Positions 61,675-61,972 of a DNA stretch of 61,972 nt are shown piece after piece. This DNA is from Parabacteroides sp. An277. Lineage in GTDB: Bacteria; Bacteroidota; Bacteroidia; Bacteroidales; Tannerellaceae. Each line of letters starts with the position of its first letter. The stretch's first letter is position 1. The notes beneath the pieces are model-generated. The model worked only from the letters and a program-made list of their open reading frames with translations, was not told the DNA's origin and ran no database searches. The translations under genes were made by a program, and so were the position numbers. Location of the stretch: assembly GCF_002159645.1 (NCBI RefSeq), contig NZ_NFJB01000022.1, forward strand, positions 1-61,972, in the 5' to 3' direction.

Positions 61675-61712
61675 GTCAGCCGTGGTGCAATCAACCGAAT
61701 GCCACGGCTGAC
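61675..61712 (+). terminator. Hairpin between DUF2958 and the truncated gene
   Basis: GTCAGCCGTGG (61675-61685) and CCACGGCTGAC (61702-61712) are perfect 11-bp arms around a 16-base loop. No T run follows, so it may attenuate and not fully terminate transcription before the gene at 61729. Confidence 0.6.
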
Positions 61713-61728
61713 ATAAACATCAGTAACC

Positions 61729-61860
61729 ATGCGAACGAGAAACAAGATTATAAAAGAAGTCATACAATGTGCCGAGACAAACGGTTGGTATGTGGATGCA
61801 GAGAAGCATCAGGACAAGAATATCGTCATCTTTGAGTTTTCCCAATTCACGGGTCAGTAG
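61729..61860 (+). pseudogene. ICE gene truncated by IS insertion
   Basis: The frame starts MRTRNKIIKEVIQCAETNGW and continues to IVIFEFSQFTG, then enters the IS at 61855 and meets a stop at 61858-61860 after 43 residues. The abrupt end inside a well-formed beta strand suggests the original gene was longer. The rest is expected beyond the right IS end, outside the window. No function is known. Confidence 0.55.
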
Positions 61861-61972
61861 ATTTTTAGTGGGGATAGGCATATAGGTTTGCGATACGGAA
61901 TAAGAAAAACTTCTTGTCTGCAACCCCTCTGAGGTTTGCTCTGAAGAGCTTGATTTTAGCGTTGAAAGACTC
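61855..61972 (-). mobile_element. Partial insertion sequence, same family as at the left edge (3' end)
   Basis: The terminal repeat CAGTAGATTTTTAG through GGGGATA (61855-61876) matches the left-edge IS end in 20 of 22 positions. The IS continues past the right edge. The transposase reads leftwards, the same orientation as the left-edge copy. It interrupts the small ICE gene at 61729. Confidence 0.7.
61865..61972 (-). CDS. ISAon1-family transposase C-terminus, partial
   Basis: The last 35 residues of a transposase reading in from the right edge: ESFNAKIKLFRANLRGV, then FFLFRIANLYAYPH and a TAA at 61865-61867. The ESFNAKIKxFR and FFLFRL phrases typify the end of the DDE domain in ISAon1/ISL3-like transposases. 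It stops 10 bp inside the IS end. Confidence 0.65.
   Translation of the reverse strand, partial: ESFNAKIKLFRANLRGVADKKFFLFRIANLYAYPH

Overview
This window is Bacteroidales chromosomal DNA (Bacteroides/Parabacteroides-like). The evidence is the TAnnTTTG-type promoters, the Bacteroidetes-specific conjugation gene set (DUF3408, DUF4134/TraE, DUF4133/TraF, TraG, TraJ, TraK, TraM, TraN, TraO) and the tyrosine integrase. It holds a short chromosomal flank followed by most of one integrative conjugative element (ICE). Both window edges cut through insertion sequences of one ISAon1-like family.

Layout. 1-217: end of an IS. 306-2851: a NUDIX hydrolase and M13 metallopeptidase operon on the minus strand. 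3213-5939: ppdK (pyruvate phosphate dikinase). 5940-6316: a junction holding a second, diverged copy of the last codons of ppdK, a strong hairpin and three GTTTACCCC repeats. 6317-7813: integrase. 7814-8981: terminator and an oriT-like region. 8982-10967: mobilization protein and relaxase. 11150-26885: one long transfer operon (ParA-like protein through VirB4-like TraG, TraJ-O, coupling protein and TraX). 26890-30355: cargo (a frameshifted AlkZ-related gene, DUF2200, membrane proteins). 30357-40241: peptidoglycan hydrolase and an auxiliary ICE operon (DUF4099, MutS-I-like fusion, ArdC-like antirestriction protein, Toprim protein, topoisomerase-type zinc ribbon protein, PcfK, PcfJ). 40326-60125: a minus-strand defence operon. 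60126-61860: structured intergenic DNA and small ICE genes, the last one cut by an IS at 61855.

The defence operon is the main interest. From its promoter near 60120 it reads Xre-type regulator, brxE-like, brxA, brxB, brxC, pglX, pglZ, brxL (a type 1 BREX phage-exclusion system), then without a break qatA, qatB, qatC, qatD (the four-gene Qat anti-phage system), and finally an unrecognised 284-residue gene. Spacing is a few bases or an overlap at every junction from the regulator to qatD. The Qat half is visibly more AT-rich than the BREX half, and the middle of pglX is more AT-rich than its ends, so the operon is a mosaic. The ICE also encodes an ArdC-like antirestriction protein, so it carries both defence and anti-defence functions.

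Two regulatory patterns link parts of the ICE. A 14-19 bp word placed 20-21 bp before a TAnnTTTG box occurs upstream of the mob genes, the tra operon and the auxiliary operon. A roughly 240 bp leader with a covarying hairpin precedes the two small-gene operons at 38195 and 60929. All calls are from reading the sequence; no database search was run.
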